Below, piece by piece: positions 8,505 to 18,212 of a stretch of DNA of 64,000 nucleotides. Source of the stretch: Vulcanimicrobiota bacterium (lineage in GTDB: Bacteria; Vulcanimicrobiota; Vulcanimicrobiia; Vulcanimicrobiales; Vulcanimicrobiaceae); NCBI GenBank assembly GCA_027459645.1, contig DAIDHQ010000042.1, forward strand, positions 1-64,000. The letters run 5' to 3'. The position numbers and the translations under genes are program-made. Numbering within the stretch: position 1 is the stretch's first letter; each line of letters begins with the position of its first letter. The notes under the pieces are model-generated. The model made no database searches. It was given only the letters and a program-made list of their open reading frames with translations, and was not told where the DNA came from.

Positions 8505-9110
8505 GTGACCGAACTGGAACGGGCATTGCTGGATATCGCGGAAGTCCGCGACCGCCTTGCGATGGCGCAACGCTTTCGCGGCTATTCGGCCGTGGCCGCC
8601 GCGCTTTCGGGCGCGTTTGCAATCGTCGCGGGGATCGTGCAAGCGCTCGTCGTGCCCGTCCCGCAGACGGCGCACGAAGACCGCCTCTATTTTGCCATCT
8701 GGATGATGTGCTGTGCTGCAGCGGTGCTCGTCAATTACGGCGCCATCGCGCACTGGGCCGTCAGCGACGAAAGCGTCCGCGACCGTTGGCAGACGCGCAC
8801 CGTCGGACTGTCGATTCTGCCGGCGATTCTCTTCGGCGCGGCCTTGTCGTTCGCGCTGCTTTCGCTCGATCGTATCGCGTTGCTGCCGGGTATCTGGTGC
8901 GGCTGTTACGGCGTCGGCCTCTTCGCGTCGCGCACGATGATTCCGCGCGGGGTCGTGCCGCTCGCCGCGCTCTTTCTTGCGGTCGGAGCCGCGTTGCTCT
9001 TCGCACCGGCGTCGTTCACGCTTTCGTGGTGGGTGCTTCCGCTGTGCTTCGGCTCGGGCCAGATCGCGATCGGCTACTTTATCTTCCGCGACCGGATGAA
9101 CGAAGCGTGA
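8505..9110 (+). CDS. Multi-pass membrane protein of unknown function
   Basis: GTG start in the 8346 ORF frame; several hydrophobic segments; 3' end overlaps the wHTH gene (GTGA). Confidence 0.65.
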   Translation: MTELERALLDIAEVRDRLAMAQRFRGYSAVAAALSGAFAIVAGIVQALVVPVPQTAHEDRLYFAIWMMCCAAAVLVNYGAIAHWAVSDESVRDRWQTRTVGLSILPAILFGAALSFALLSLDRIALLPGIWCGCYGVGLFASRTMIPRGVVPLAALFLAVGAALLFAPASFTLSWWVLPLCFGSGQIAIGYFIFRDRMNEA

Positions 9111-9478
9111 GCGCGACCGATCTCGATCGTATCTTTCACGAACGCGGGCGTCTTGCGATCTGCTCGACGCTCTTCGCGCAACGCGAGGGGATGTCGTTCA
9201 CGCAGTTGCAGGACGCGTGCGCGCTGACCGACGGCAACCTGAACCGCCATCTGCACGCGCTGGCGGAAGAGGGCGTCGTTACGACGGAACGCCGTACCGG
9301 TGCGGGGCGGCCGCAAACGATCGTGGCCATCACGTCCGCCGGGCGCGCGCGTTTCTTAGCGTATATCGACGCGCTCGAAGCGATCATCACGTCGTTGCGC
9401 GAAGCGCAAGATCAGCGCTCGGCCAATGCAAACGAATCGCCGAGACGCACGATTCCCGCACGCAGCACGTCGCAGTAG
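9107..9478 (+). CDS. Winged-helix transcriptional regulator
   Basis: TDLDRIFHERGRLAICSTLFAQREGMSFTQLQDACALTDGNLNRHLHALAEEGVVTTERRTGAGRPQTI; typical wHTH. Confidence 0.85.
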   Translation: MSATDLDRIFHERGRLAICSTLFAQREGMSFTQLQDACALTDGNLNRHLHALAEEGVVTTERRTGAGRPQTIVAITSAGRARFLAYIDALEAIITSLREAQDQRSANANESPRRTIPARSTSQ

Positions 9479-10047
9479 ATTCCCATCCACGCGCTGCGCT
9501 CTTGCGTCACGTACCGAAGAATGCGCGGATCGGCTTCGCCGCCGTGTTGGTCGTACGTCGTAACGACGCAACGTTCGATCGGATAACGCACGCGCATCAA
9601 CACCTCGCCCAGTGCAACTTCGCGTCCCGTAAGATCCTCTTCTGTGAAGTGAAATCCCGGAACCGCGCGCACGAAGAAGTTCGGGCGGAAGCGTTCGTAG
9701 CCGACGTCGTACCCCACGTGCCGGTTCAAGCCCGAAAGCCAACGGTCCACGATCACCGAGACCGGCGCGTCGTCGAAGAAGCGCTCGGGCGAGGATTCAA
9801 GCGTCACCGGAACGTTTCGCGCAGCCGCCGCCGCGCGCGCGTCGTCGACCGACGCCGAAAGATGAAGGCGGTCGTTCTCCTTGCCGCGATAGGTCTTGCC
9901 GGCACGCGCGTGGTCCTCTCCGGCGATAAGCGCGCCTTCCCGATCGCCCGGCAAGCCCAAGGCGTCGACCGGCGTTTCGTCCAGGGATTCACCGCGCAGG
10001 CTCTTTACGGGATAGCGATGGATGGCGGCGAGCGATCCGAGTTGCAT
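9412..10047 (-). CDS. MOSC domain protein
   Basis: IHRYPVKSLRGESLDETPVDALGLPGDRE...; MOSC N-barrel plus MOSC. Confidence 0.85.
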   Translation of the reverse strand: MQLGSLAAIHRYPVKSLRGESLDETPVDALGLPGDREGALIAGEDHARAGKTYRGKENDRLHLSASVDDARAAAAARNVPVTLESSPERFFDDAPVSVIVDRWLSGLNRHVGYDVGYERFRPNFFVRAVPGFHFTEEDLTGREVALGEVLMRVRYPIERCVVTTYDQHGGEADPRILRYVTQERSAWMGIYCDVLRAGIVRLGDSFALAER

Positions 10048-10097
10048 GGGTCCTTCATACCATAGGAGGCTCGATAACTCCTCAAGAACCGCGCGCC

Positions 10098-11030
10098 ATG
10101 CAGTCGAGTTCGGAATATCCGCTGCGTCCGCTCACGATCGGCGAAATCTTCGATCGCGCCGTGACGATCTACGTGCGCAATTTCGTGCCCTTCACGCTGA
10201 TCGTGCTGACGCTGCTGGCGCCGCTGGCAATCCTCCAATACTTCGCGCTTCCGTCGTCGGCGTCGTCGCTCGCGCAGATCGCAAAACAAGCCTCCGATCC
10301 GAAAGCCACGGTTTCTCCGTTCACGAACGAGCAACTCGCGCTCTTGTTCGGGGTGGTCTTCCTTGCGGCGATCTTTGCGCCGTTCATCAATAACGCCGTC
10401 GCGGTCGGGGTCGCCCGCCTCTACAGCGGCGACCGGCCGAACTACGGACAGAGTTTCGCAAAGGTCTTCCAGCGCTGGCTCCCCTTGATCGGCACGGCGT
10501 TCGTGAACCTGTTGATCTTGGGCGGTCTCTACGGCTTTACGGTGTTCGTGCTCATGATCGTCGTCATTATCGGCGTCACGCTCGTGCAGCCGGCGCTCCC
10601 GCTCGCGATCGCGTTCTTCGTTCTGGCGGGAATCGGCTTGCTTGCGGTCATTCCGCTCTTCCTCATGCTGCTGATCGTCTATGCGTTTTCCACCTATGCG
10701 ACGTCGATCGAAGATGCCAACGTCTCCCGCGCGATCGCTTCGGGCTTTTCGCGCGTCTTCGGACGCAAGGAATTGAAGAAGTCGATCCTGATGGCGCTTG
10801 CGTATATCGCGCTCGAAATCGGCGTCCTGACGATCGGCCTAACGGTCGCCGTCGTTCTGCAGATGGTGTTGAAACTCGACGCGGTGCAACTGGTCATTAC
10901 GACGGTGATGAACGCCGTGCTCACCGCGTTTCTCGCGATTCTGCTTGCCGTCTATTACTACGACGTGCGAACGCGCACCGAGGGTCTGGATCTGGAGACC
11001 GATCTGCAGCGCCTTTCCGTTACGGGATGA
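10098..11030 (+). CDS. Integral membrane protein (GDPD membrane-domain-like)
   Basis: PLTIGEIFDRAVTIYVRNFVPFTLIVLTLLAPLAILQ; multiple TM segments. Confidence 0.7.
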   Translation: MQSSSEYPLRPLTIGEIFDRAVTIYVRNFVPFTLIVLTLLAPLAILQYFALPSSASSLAQIAKQASDPKATVSPFTNEQLALLFGVVFLAAIFAPFINNAVAVGVARLYSGDRPNYGQSFAKVFQRWLPLIGTAFVNLLILGGLYGFTVFVLMIVVIIGVTLVQPALPLAIAFFVLAGIGLLAVIPLFLMLLIVYAFSTYATSIEDANVSRAIASGFSRVFGRKELKKSILMALAYIALEIGVLTIGLTVAVVLQMVLKLDAVQLVITTVMNAVLTAFLAILLAVYYYDVRTRTEGLDLETDLQRLSVTG

Positions 11031-11650
11031 AACCGCCGCCGCACGATATCGTGCGTGCGGTTCGTCAAGAACTCGCGACGCCCGGGCGCTACCATCTGCA
11101 CGAAGCCGCCGTGCGGCGCACGTGGCTGCAGATCGTCGCGCAGTGGGTTTACGACCGGTATGCCGCCTTCGCGCACGCCCTCTCTGCGCGCCTTAAGGTC
11201 GGCCCTGCGGCGGTCTCGATCTTCGGCGATCTGCTCGTTATCGTCGTCGTACTGCTGGTTGCATACGTTGCCGCGCTTCTGCTCGTATCGATGCAATTGG
11301 AGCGAAGCGCGCGCGCGCGCGCGATCGCGCTGGGTCCAGCTCGCAGCGCGCACGCGCTCGCACGGCGCGCCGCCGACGCGGCATCGCAGGGACGCTACGA
11401 TGCAGCTACGCGCTTGGTGTTTGCCGCAGGGGTCACGCTGCTGGATCTGCGCGGGGTCGTGCACGACGACGCCAGCGCCACGATCAACGAACTGCGACGT
11501 ACGCTGCGCGGCTCGCCCGCAGAAGAGCCGTTCGTCGCACTCGCGCGCGTCTATGCATCGACCGCGTATGCAGAAGAGCCCGCAAGCGAGGAGACGTGGA
11601 ACGCGGCTCGCACGGCCTACGACCGCTTGAATGCGAGCGTCGCTTCGTGA
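11027..11650 (+). CDS. DUF4129 domain membrane protein
   Basis: Position in MoxR/DUF58 operon, single TM plus cytosolic C-terminal domain; ATGA overlap upstream. Confidence 0.7.
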   Translation: MKPPPHDIVRAVRQELATPGRYHLHEAAVRRTWLQIVAQWVYDRYAAFAHALSARLKVGPAAVSIFGDLLVIVVVLLVAYVAALLLVSMQLERSARARAIALGPARSAHALARRAADAASQGRYDAATRLVFAAGVTLLDLRGVVHDDASATINELRRTLRGSPAEEPFVALARVYASTAYAEEPASEETWNAARTAYDRLNASVAS

Positions 11651-12483
11651 AGGGACGAATCGGCCAGGTGCTGCTGCTCGCCGCCGGCATCGCGATTCTG
11701 CTGGCGATCGCGTTCGCTCGAGAGAGCACGCAGACGGTTTCCACGTTCTCGACGTACGACACGGGGCCGAACGGCTATCGCGCGCTCTATAACGTGCTCG
11801 CGAAGGAAGGTGTACGCGTCGGGCGGCTGACGGGCCCGTTCGACCTACGCGATCCGCGCACGCGCGTGATTGCGTTTATGCCGGGCAACGCCGTCTACGA
11901 CAGCGGCGACGCCAAGCGCTTCACGGCGTTCGAAAAGCAGGGCGGAATGCTGGTCTACTTTGGTTTTCCCAAAGACGGCGTTCCAAAGGTGCTGCGCAAA
12001 GCGAAGCTCGAGGTGCGCGTGCTGGACGTGCGCCGCTTCACCAATCTCGCGCTCTCGAAGCATCCTCGCGATGCGGCGATCGCGTACGACGCGCTCGCCG
12101 GGCACGGCCCGGTACTCTTCGACGAACGCCTGCAAGGCTACGACGAGACGCGCTCGATTTGGTCGGTCTTGCCGTCGTCCGCACGCCTGTCGTTGTGGAT
12201 CGCGCTCTTCGCCGTCCTCATCGTTCTGGTCGACGCCAACGTGCGCTTTGCTCCGCCTATCGTGCGCGAGCCGCCGCCCGATCGCGACTCCGCCGCCTAT
12301 ATCCGGTCGATGGCGGCATTGCTGCACCGCGCGCACGCGCGGACGGCGGTGCTCGCGCGCCTTGCATCGCTCGCGCCCGGAAACGCCGAATTACAGCAGC
12401 TTGCGAGCGTGCGGGATCCGTACGACTCCCAATTGCTGCGTGCCGCCCATCTCTTTCAAGAACGCCGAAAGGAACGCTCGTGA
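11647..12483 (+). CDS. DUF4350 domain protein
   Basis: TFSTYDTGPNGYRALYNVLAKEGVRVGRL...; operon context. Confidence 0.75.
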   Translation: MKGRIGQVLLLAAGIAILLAIAFARESTQTVSTFSTYDTGPNGYRALYNVLAKEGVRVGRLTGPFDLRDPRTRVIAFMPGNAVYDSGDAKRFTAFEKQGGMLVYFGFPKDGVPKVLRKAKLEVRVLDVRRFTNLALSKHPRDAAIAYDALAGHGPVLFDERLQGYDETRSIWSVLPSSARLSLWIALFAVLIVLVDANVRFAPPIVREPPPDRDSAAYIRSMAALLHRAHARTAVLARLASLAPGNAELQQLASVRDPYDSQLLRAAHLFQERRKERS

Positions 12484-13442
12484 ACACATCCGTCAACGTC
12501 CAGGATTTTGCCGAACGCATACGGCGCGGCTTCGCATCGGCCGTCGTGGGCGGCGATCGTACCGTCTTCGCGCTTCTGGTCGCGCTGCTGACGCGCGGCC
12601 ACGCATTGCTGGAAGGCGTTCCGGGGACCGGCAAAACACTTGCGGTACGCGCGTTTGCCGCTCTGCTTGGGCTGGATTTCCGGCGCATCCAATTTACGCC
12701 TGATCTGATGCCTTCCGACGTCGTCGGTACCACGGTTTTTAATCCGCAAACCGCAACGTTCAGCGTTCGTCCGGGCCCGGTAAATGCAAACGTCGTTCTC
12801 GCCGACGAAATCAACCGGACGCCGCCCAAGACGCAGGCGGCGCTGCTCGAAGCGATGGAAGAGGGCCGGGCGACGATCGACGGCGCGCCGATCGAACTGC
12901 CCTCGCCGTTCATCGTCTGCGCAACGCAGAATCCGATCGAATACGAAGGCACGTATCCGCTTCCCGAAGCGCAGCTCGATCGCTTCATGGTGAAGATCGA
13001 AACCGGGTATCCCGCAAAGCAAGAAGAGCTCGATCTGCTCGCGCGCGTCGCCGGCGGCTTCGATGCGCGCGCGCTGCAATCGGGATCGCTCCAAGCCGTG
13101 ACGGATGCGGCGGAGATCGTGGATGCGATTCGCGGCGTGCGCGCGGTGCACGCGGCCGACGAAGTTCGCGAATATATTTATAGCGTGGCCGTGGCGACGC
13201 GTTCGCATCCGCGGCTGGCGCTGGGCGCGTCGCCGCGCGCGGGCGTGGCGTTGTTGTTGGCGGCTGAGGCGGCCGCGGCGATCGACGGACGCGCGTTTGT
13301 GACGCCGGACGACGTGAAGGACGTCGCGCCGCTCGTGCTGCCGCATCGCGTCATCGTCGCGCCGGAGGCGGAAATCGAAGGCGCCTCAGGGACGGCGGTG
13401 ATCGCCGAGATCCTCAACAGCGTTCCCGTACCGCGTGCGTAG
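12480..13442 (+). CDS. MoxR-family AAA+ ATPase
   Basis: HALLEGVPGTGKTLAVRAFA; FTPDLMPSDVVGTTVF; LADEINRTPPKTQAALLEAMEEG; ATQNPIEYEGTYPLPEAQLDRF. Confidence 0.93.
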   Translation: MNTSVNVQDFAERIRRGFASAVVGGDRTVFALLVALLTRGHALLEGVPGTGKTLAVRAFAALLGLDFRRIQFTPDLMPSDVVGTTVFNPQTATFSVRPGPVNANVVLADEINRTPPKTQAALLEAMEEGRATIDGAPIELPSPFIVCATQNPIEYEGTYPLPEAQLDRFMVKIETGYPAKQEELDLLARVAGGFDARALQSGSLQAVTDAAEIVDAIRGVRAVHAADEVREYIYSVAVATRSHPRLALGASPRAGVALLLAAEAAAAIDGRAFVTPDDVKDVAPLVLPHRVIVAPEAEIEGASGTAVIAEILNSVPVPRA

Positions 13443-14763
13443 GATTCGCCTGGCGTACTGGCCGTCGATGCGCGCCGTGTGGGCGCTTGGGTTTGCTGCG
13501 TTTTTATTGGCCGCATCGCCCGGCGTGCATCTCTTTGCAACGCTGGCCTACGCCGTGCTTGCCGCACTCGTCATCGCGTCGCTCGTCGATTTCTGGAGAA
13601 TGCCGCGGCGCATCGCCGTCCATCGTCTGGCCGCGCCGCATTTTGCGCTCCGGCGCCCCGCGGAGTTGCGGTACCGCATCGACAACGCGAGTTCGATTCC
13701 GTTGCGCGTCGGTTTCGTCGAATCGCCGATGCGCACGCTCGATTTCGGCGAGTCCGAAATAACCGCGGGCGTTCCCGCAAATGCGGCGATCGAGGTCGAC
13801 GCGCGGGCGTTGCCCGTCGCGCGCGGGAGCGATGCGTTTTCGCGTCTGTACGTCTGGTACGAATCCGCGCTGCCGGGGCTCGTCCGCCGGCGTCTGATGC
13901 TCGATGCCCCCGAACAGACGCGCGTCTATCCCGATCTCTCGGCCGTCGAGCGGTACGGCTCGCTCACCGTGCGCAATCGTTTGATCGAAGCGGGACTTCG
14001 GCGCATGCGGATGCGCGGCGCGGGAACCGAGTTCGAGAGCTTGCGCGACTACGGCGAGGGCGATGCGTTTCGCAGCATCGATTGGAAGGCGACGGCACGC
14101 CGCGGCAAGGTCATGGTCGTACAGCGCGAGGTGGAGCGCAGCCAAGACGTCGTGATCTTGTTGGATTGCGGGCGGCTGATGACGGCGCGCATCGGCGATC
14201 AGCGCAAGCTCGATTACGCGGTGACCGCGGCCTTGTCGCTCGCGTCGATCGCGTCACTTGCAAGCGACCGCGTGGGCGTCGTCGCATTCGCTCGCGACAT
14301 TTTGATCGCGCGTTCGCCTCGTTCCACCCAAGCGTCGCTGCGCGCGCTCTCCGAAGCACTCTGCGACGTGGAGCCGCGCTTCGAAGAACCCGATTATGCG
14401 AGCGCCTTCGGCTACGTGCGCTCGCATTTGCACCGGCGCAGCCTCGTCGTGCTTTTTACCGACGTGATCGATCCCGTCGCGCAGGCGACGGTACTGGGCG
14501 AACTCTCCACGCTCGCGCGCCGCCACGTGGTGTTGTGCGTCTTCATGAACGATGCGGCGGTTCAATCGACGCTTGCGGCGGCGCCCGCGACGGTCGACGA
14601 CGTCTATCGCCTCGACGTCGCGCTCGGCCTGGCGCAAGAACGCAAGCTCGCCGCGCGAACGCTCGAGCGCACCGGCGTGCTGGTCATCGATGCGCCCGCC
14701 GCGAAACTCTCCGTCGCCGCAATCGACGAGTACTTACGCATTAAAGCGGCGGCGTTGATCTGA
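13435..14763 (+). CDS. DUF58 domain protein
   Basis: GTEFESLRDYGEGDAFRSIDWKATARRGKVMVVQREVERSQDVVILLD. Confidence 0.9.
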   Translation: MRRIRLAYWPSMRAVWALGFAAFLLAASPGVHLFATLAYAVLAALVIASLVDFWRMPRRIAVHRLAAPHFALRRPAELRYRIDNASSIPLRVGFVESPMRTLDFGESEITAGVPANAAIEVDARALPVARGSDAFSRLYVWYESALPGLVRRRLMLDAPEQTRVYPDLSAVERYGSLTVRNRLIEAGLRRMRMRGAGTEFESLRDYGEGDAFRSIDWKATARRGKVMVVQREVERSQDVVILLDCGRLMTARIGDQRKLDYAVTAALSLASIASLASDRVGVVAFARDILIARSPRSTQASLRALSEALCDVEPRFEEPDYASAFGYVRSHLHRRSLVVLFTDVIDPVAQATVLGELSTLARRHVVLCVFMNDAAVQSTLAAAPATVDDVYRLDVALGLAQERKLAARTLERTGVLVIDAPAAKLSVAAIDEYLRIKAAALI

Positions 14764-14777
14764 CTGGGGGTCCCTGA

Positions 14778-16208
14778 ATGCGCGTATTGGTTACCGGTGC
14801 GACCGGCTATATCGGGGGGCGCCTCGTGCCGCGTCTGCGGGCGCTTGGATACGACGTGCGCTGTTTTGCGCGCGGGGCGGAACGGTTGCGCGGACGCTTT
14901 GATCCGGCTGTTGAGATCGTCGAAGGCGACATTTCCGACGGAGCGGCGCTCGACCGCGCTCTTGCCGGCTGCGATGCCGCCTATTATCTGGTGCATTCGA
15001 TGGCGTCATCGCACGCCTTCGAGGACGCAGACCGTAACGCGGCGCGCGGATTTGCGTCGGCTGCAAAGCGCGCCGGCGCGCGTCGTATCGTCTACGTGGG
15101 CGGCTTGGGCGATGAAGGCGACCGGTTGTCGGCGCATCTTCAGAGCCGGCACGAGGTCGGCGACATCCTGCGCGCGAGCGGCGTTCCCGTGATTGAATTT
15201 CGCGCCGCCATGATCATCGGAAGCGGCTCGATCAGCTTCGAGATGATGCGCTACCTGACCGAACGTTTGCCGATCATGATTGCGCCTCGGTGGGTTTCGA
15301 CTCGCTGTCAGACGATCGCCATCGCCGACGTGCTGGCGTATCTGCTCGCCGCGCTCCGGTTACCCGACGGGCAGGAACGCGTGTACGAAATCGGCGGCGC
15401 CGATACGCTGACCTATCGCGAGATCATGCTGCGCTACGCCGAGATCCGCGGCCTGCACCGCGCCATCGTGGTCGTTCCGTTTTTTACGCCGCGCCTGTCG
15501 TCGTATTGGGTACATCTGGTCACGCCGGTTTCCGCGCGTCTCGCACAACCGCTGATCCTCGGTTTGCAGAACGAAGTCGTGGTCCGCGACGATGCGGCGT
15601 TGCGCGCGTTTCCCGAGATCGTACCGATGGGGTTCGACGAAGCGGTGCGGCTCGCGCTCGACCGCTACGACACGGGAAGCGAAACGACGTGGTTCGATGC
15701 GATAAGCCGCGGCACGCTTCCATCGGATTTCACGGGCGCGCACGAAGGTATGTTGATGGACGTGCGCGTCCGTCACTCCCGCGCGCGGCCGGAAGCGATC
15801 GCGTCGGTGTTCGCCTCACTCGGCGGTGCGCGCGGATGGCTCGCGGCCAACGCTCTGTGGCGCATTCGAGGCTGGCTCGACCGCCTCGCAGGCGGCGTAG
15901 GATTACGGCGCGGACGGCGTTCCGCGCAAGATCTGCGCGTCGGTGACGCGGTCGATTTTTGGCGCGTCGAAGCATACGAACCGGGCCGCCTGTTGCGGTT
16001 GCGTGCGGAGATGAAAGTGCCGGGCCGCGCGTGGCTGCAGTTCGAAGCCGAACCCGACGCAAAGGGTTCGCTGCTGAGACAGACCGCGTTTTTCGAACCG
16101 AAGGGGCTCTTCGGATATCTCTATTGGTACGGCGTTGCGATCTTCCACGAATGGGTCTTTGCGAAAATGGCGTCGCGCATCGTCGAGGAGGCCGAGAAGA
16201 TCTCGTAA
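14778..16208 (+). CDS. NAD(P)-binding SDR with C-terminal DUF2867
   Basis: MRVLVTGATGYIGGRLVPRL; YLVHSMAS; C-terminal DUF2867-like region. Confidence 0.85.
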   Translation: MRVLVTGATGYIGGRLVPRLRALGYDVRCFARGAERLRGRFDPAVEIVEGDISDGAALDRALAGCDAAYYLVHSMASSHAFEDADRNAARGFASAAKRAGARRIVYVGGLGDEGDRLSAHLQSRHEVGDILRASGVPVIEFRAAMIIGSGSISFEMMRYLTERLPIMIAPRWVSTRCQTIAIADVLAYLLAALRLPDGQERVYEIGGADTLTYREIMLRYAEIRGLHRAIVVVPFFTPRLSSYWVHLVTPVSARLAQPLILGLQNEVVVRDDAALRAFPEIVPMGFDEAVRLALDRYDTGSETTWFDAISRGTLPSDFTGAHEGMLMDVRVRHSRARPEAIASVFASLGGARGWLAANALWRIRGWLDRLAGGVGLRRGRRSAQDLRVGDAVDFWRVEAYEPGRLLRLRAEMKVPGRAWLQFEAEPDAKGSLLRQTAFFEPKGLFGYLYWYGVAIFHEWVFAKMASRIVEEAEKIS

Positions 16209-16228
16209 CGCCGCGAAGTTAGAGGTCT

Positions 16229-16483
16229 TTAGGAATGATGATTCAAGGCAACGGCGATCGCGAGGGCAAGCGCGGTGAGGGAGATGACGATCGTGATGAT
16301 CGCGAGCGTCCTTTGCGATGCGCCCGGCTTGAGGGACGGAGCAGACGTGCCGCGACGACGCGTCTCTTCGGCGGCAGCAGCGGTTGACGCGGCGACGCTG
16401 GCCGCAATTATCGCGCCGCAGGAGGCGCAGGTTGCAGCCGATGCCGCACAGGCGGCTCCGCATGCAGCACAACAGGCGCTCAT
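16229..16483 (-). CDS. Small Cys/Ala-rich putative zinc-ribbon membrane protein
   Basis: MSACCAACGAACAASAATCASCG... plus C-terminal TM; ATGA overlap with upstream SpoIIM-like gene. Confidence 0.6.
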   Translation of the reverse strand: MSACCAACGAACAASAATCASCGAIIAASVAASTAAAAEETRRRGTSAPSLKPGASQRTLAIITIVISLTALALAIAVALNHHS

Positions 16484-17484
16484 GGAGATTCCTTTCTGGT
16501 GAGAGAACGGCCGGCGAAGCCGAAGTATAGCAGCAAAAGCACGGCGGTGCATGCGCCGAACGCCAGGCGATCGGCCGCGGGCAAACGCAGCGGCGAGAAG
16601 AAGCCTTCGATCGTTCCGGCAACGACGAGCATCGATGCAACGCCTGCGATAAGCACGCCGGCGCGCTGCGCCGCGGATTTAATCGCGTCGCGCCGTCGCA
16701 AGCGCCCGGGTGCGAGAATCCCGGCGCTAATGAGCAAGCCCGCGCCGCCCGCTACCTGAATCGCGGTGAGTTCGATGACGCCGTGCGGCGCCACCGTCGC
16801 CCAAAAATCCGCCCCGAAACCGGCGTTGGTAAAGAGCGCGGCGATGCCGCCAACCATCAGTCCGTTGAACGCGATGATGTAGAGCGTGAACAATCCGAGC
16901 GTCACGCATCCGCTGAATGCAAAGATCGCAACTTTGACGTTGTTCGTGATGATCTCCGAAGAGACCATCGGCGACGACGTGGGGCCGAAGGCAAAATTCG
17001 AATCGTGCAGACTCTTCTTGATCGCGCTCGGAATCATGCCCTCGGGCAACACGGCATACGCGTCGGCGGGGTGCGTGCGGATGACGACATAGGCGATGAC
17101 GGCGGTCGCGACGGTAATTGCGGCGCACAGCAAAATCCACGAAAACGAACGCCGGAACTCCGCCGGAAAATCGTGCGCGTAAAAGTTTTTCAGCCGTCCC
17201 CAGCCGCTGGTCGCCCCGCCGCCGTACACGTAAGCATGTGCTCGCGCTACCAGGCGATTTAAGTACAGCAGCAGCCGTTCGTCGTAGCCGTGGCCGCCCG
17301 CGTAGGCGAGATCGCTCGTGGCGGACCGGTACAGCCGGCCGATGCGTTCGACTTCGTCGGGCTGCAGTGCACGCACGCCGCGACGCGCCGCCCGCGTCAG
17401 CAGCGAGTCGAGCTCTTCCCACGCCCGGGAGCGGCGTTCGACGAAGGTGGCTTGGGTCACGGCGTCTGAACTACGTCCGCTCAT
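16480..17484 (-). CDS. SpoIIM-family (stage II sporulation protein M) membrane protein
   Basis: WEELDSLLTRAARRGVRALQPDEVERIGRLYRSATSDLAYAG; TM-rich C-terminal half. Confidence 0.85.
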   Translation of the reverse strand: MSGRSSDAVTQATFVERRSRAWEELDSLLTRAARRGVRALQPDEVERIGRLYRSATSDLAYAGGHGYDERLLLYLNRLVARAHAYVYGGGATSGWGRLKNFYAHDFPAEFRRSFSWILLCAAITVATAVIAYVVIRTHPADAYAVLPEGMIPSAIKKSLHDSNFAFGPTSSPMVSSEIITNNVKVAIFAFSGCVTLGLFTLYIIAFNGLMVGGIAALFTNAGFGADFWATVAPHGVIELTAIQVAGGAGLLISAGILAPGRLRRRDAIKSAAQRAGVLIAGVASMLVVAGTIEGFFSPLRLPAADRLAFGACTAVLLLLYFGFAGRSLTRKESP

Positions 17485-18208
17485 GGACCGAACCCTCGAC
17501 GTCCGCACCCCGGAATCGATCGCCTTTTCCTACGAACTGGCCGGTGTCGGCAGCCGCTTTCTCGCGGTGCTGATCGACCTGCTGATTCAGATCGGGTTGA
17601 TCGTGCTGCTTTTTTGGGGATTGGTCGAGGCGTCGACCCACATCCCTACGCCGAAGCACGCGAACACCTCGCTCGACGACAGCCTGGGCACGGCGGTCCT
17701 CGTCGTCATCATCTTCCTCATCTTGTTCGGATATTTCATCCTGTTCGAGGCGTTCTGGAACGGTCAGACGCCCGGAAAGAAATTGATGGGCATCCGCGTC
17801 GTGCGCGACGGCGGCTATCCGCTCGATTTCGCGGCGTCGCTGGTTCGCAACTTGGTCCGCGTCGGCGAAGCGACGTTTGGGTTCTACGTCGTCTCGGCGA
17901 TCGTCGCCGTCGCATCGCCGGAGAACAAGCGCCTTGGCGACATGGCGGCCGGCACGATCGTCGTGCGCGATGCACGCCTCTCGCAAGAGGCGTTGCTGCG
18001 CGACCTGCGCGAGCAGCCGTCCTATGCGGCGACCGCATACGTGAGCGGCGAGGAACGCGCGCTTATCAAGCGCTTTTTGGAACGGCGCGATACGCTCGTG
18101 TCCGAACGCCGCAAAGCGATCGCCCACGATCTCGCGGAACGCGTGCGGCCACGCCTTTCCGAAGACATGCGCCGCCTCGAAGACGAATCGCTACTGGAAC
18201 GCCTGTGA
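17483..18208 (+). CDS. RDD family membrane protein
   Basis: RTPESIAFSYELAGVGSRFLAVLIDLLIQIGLIVLL; NGQTPGKKLMGIRVV. Confidence 0.9.
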   Translation: MDRTLDVRTPESIAFSYELAGVGSRFLAVLIDLLIQIGLIVLLFWGLVEASTHIPTPKHANTSLDDSLGTAVLVVIIFLILFGYFILFEAFWNGQTPGKKLMGIRVVRDGGYPLDFAASLVRNLVRVGEATFGFYVVSAIVAVASPENKRLGDMAAGTIVVRDARLSQEALLRDLREQPSYAATAYVSGEERALIKRFLERRDTLVSERRKAIAHDLAERVRPRLSEDMRRLEDESLLERL

Positions 18209-18212
18209 AGCG

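Noticed and set aside
10098-14763. MoxR/DUF58/DUF4129/DUF4350 operon as a novel defence or chaperone system
   Set aside because: This is a widespread conserved gene arrangement; nothing unusual in order or domain content here.
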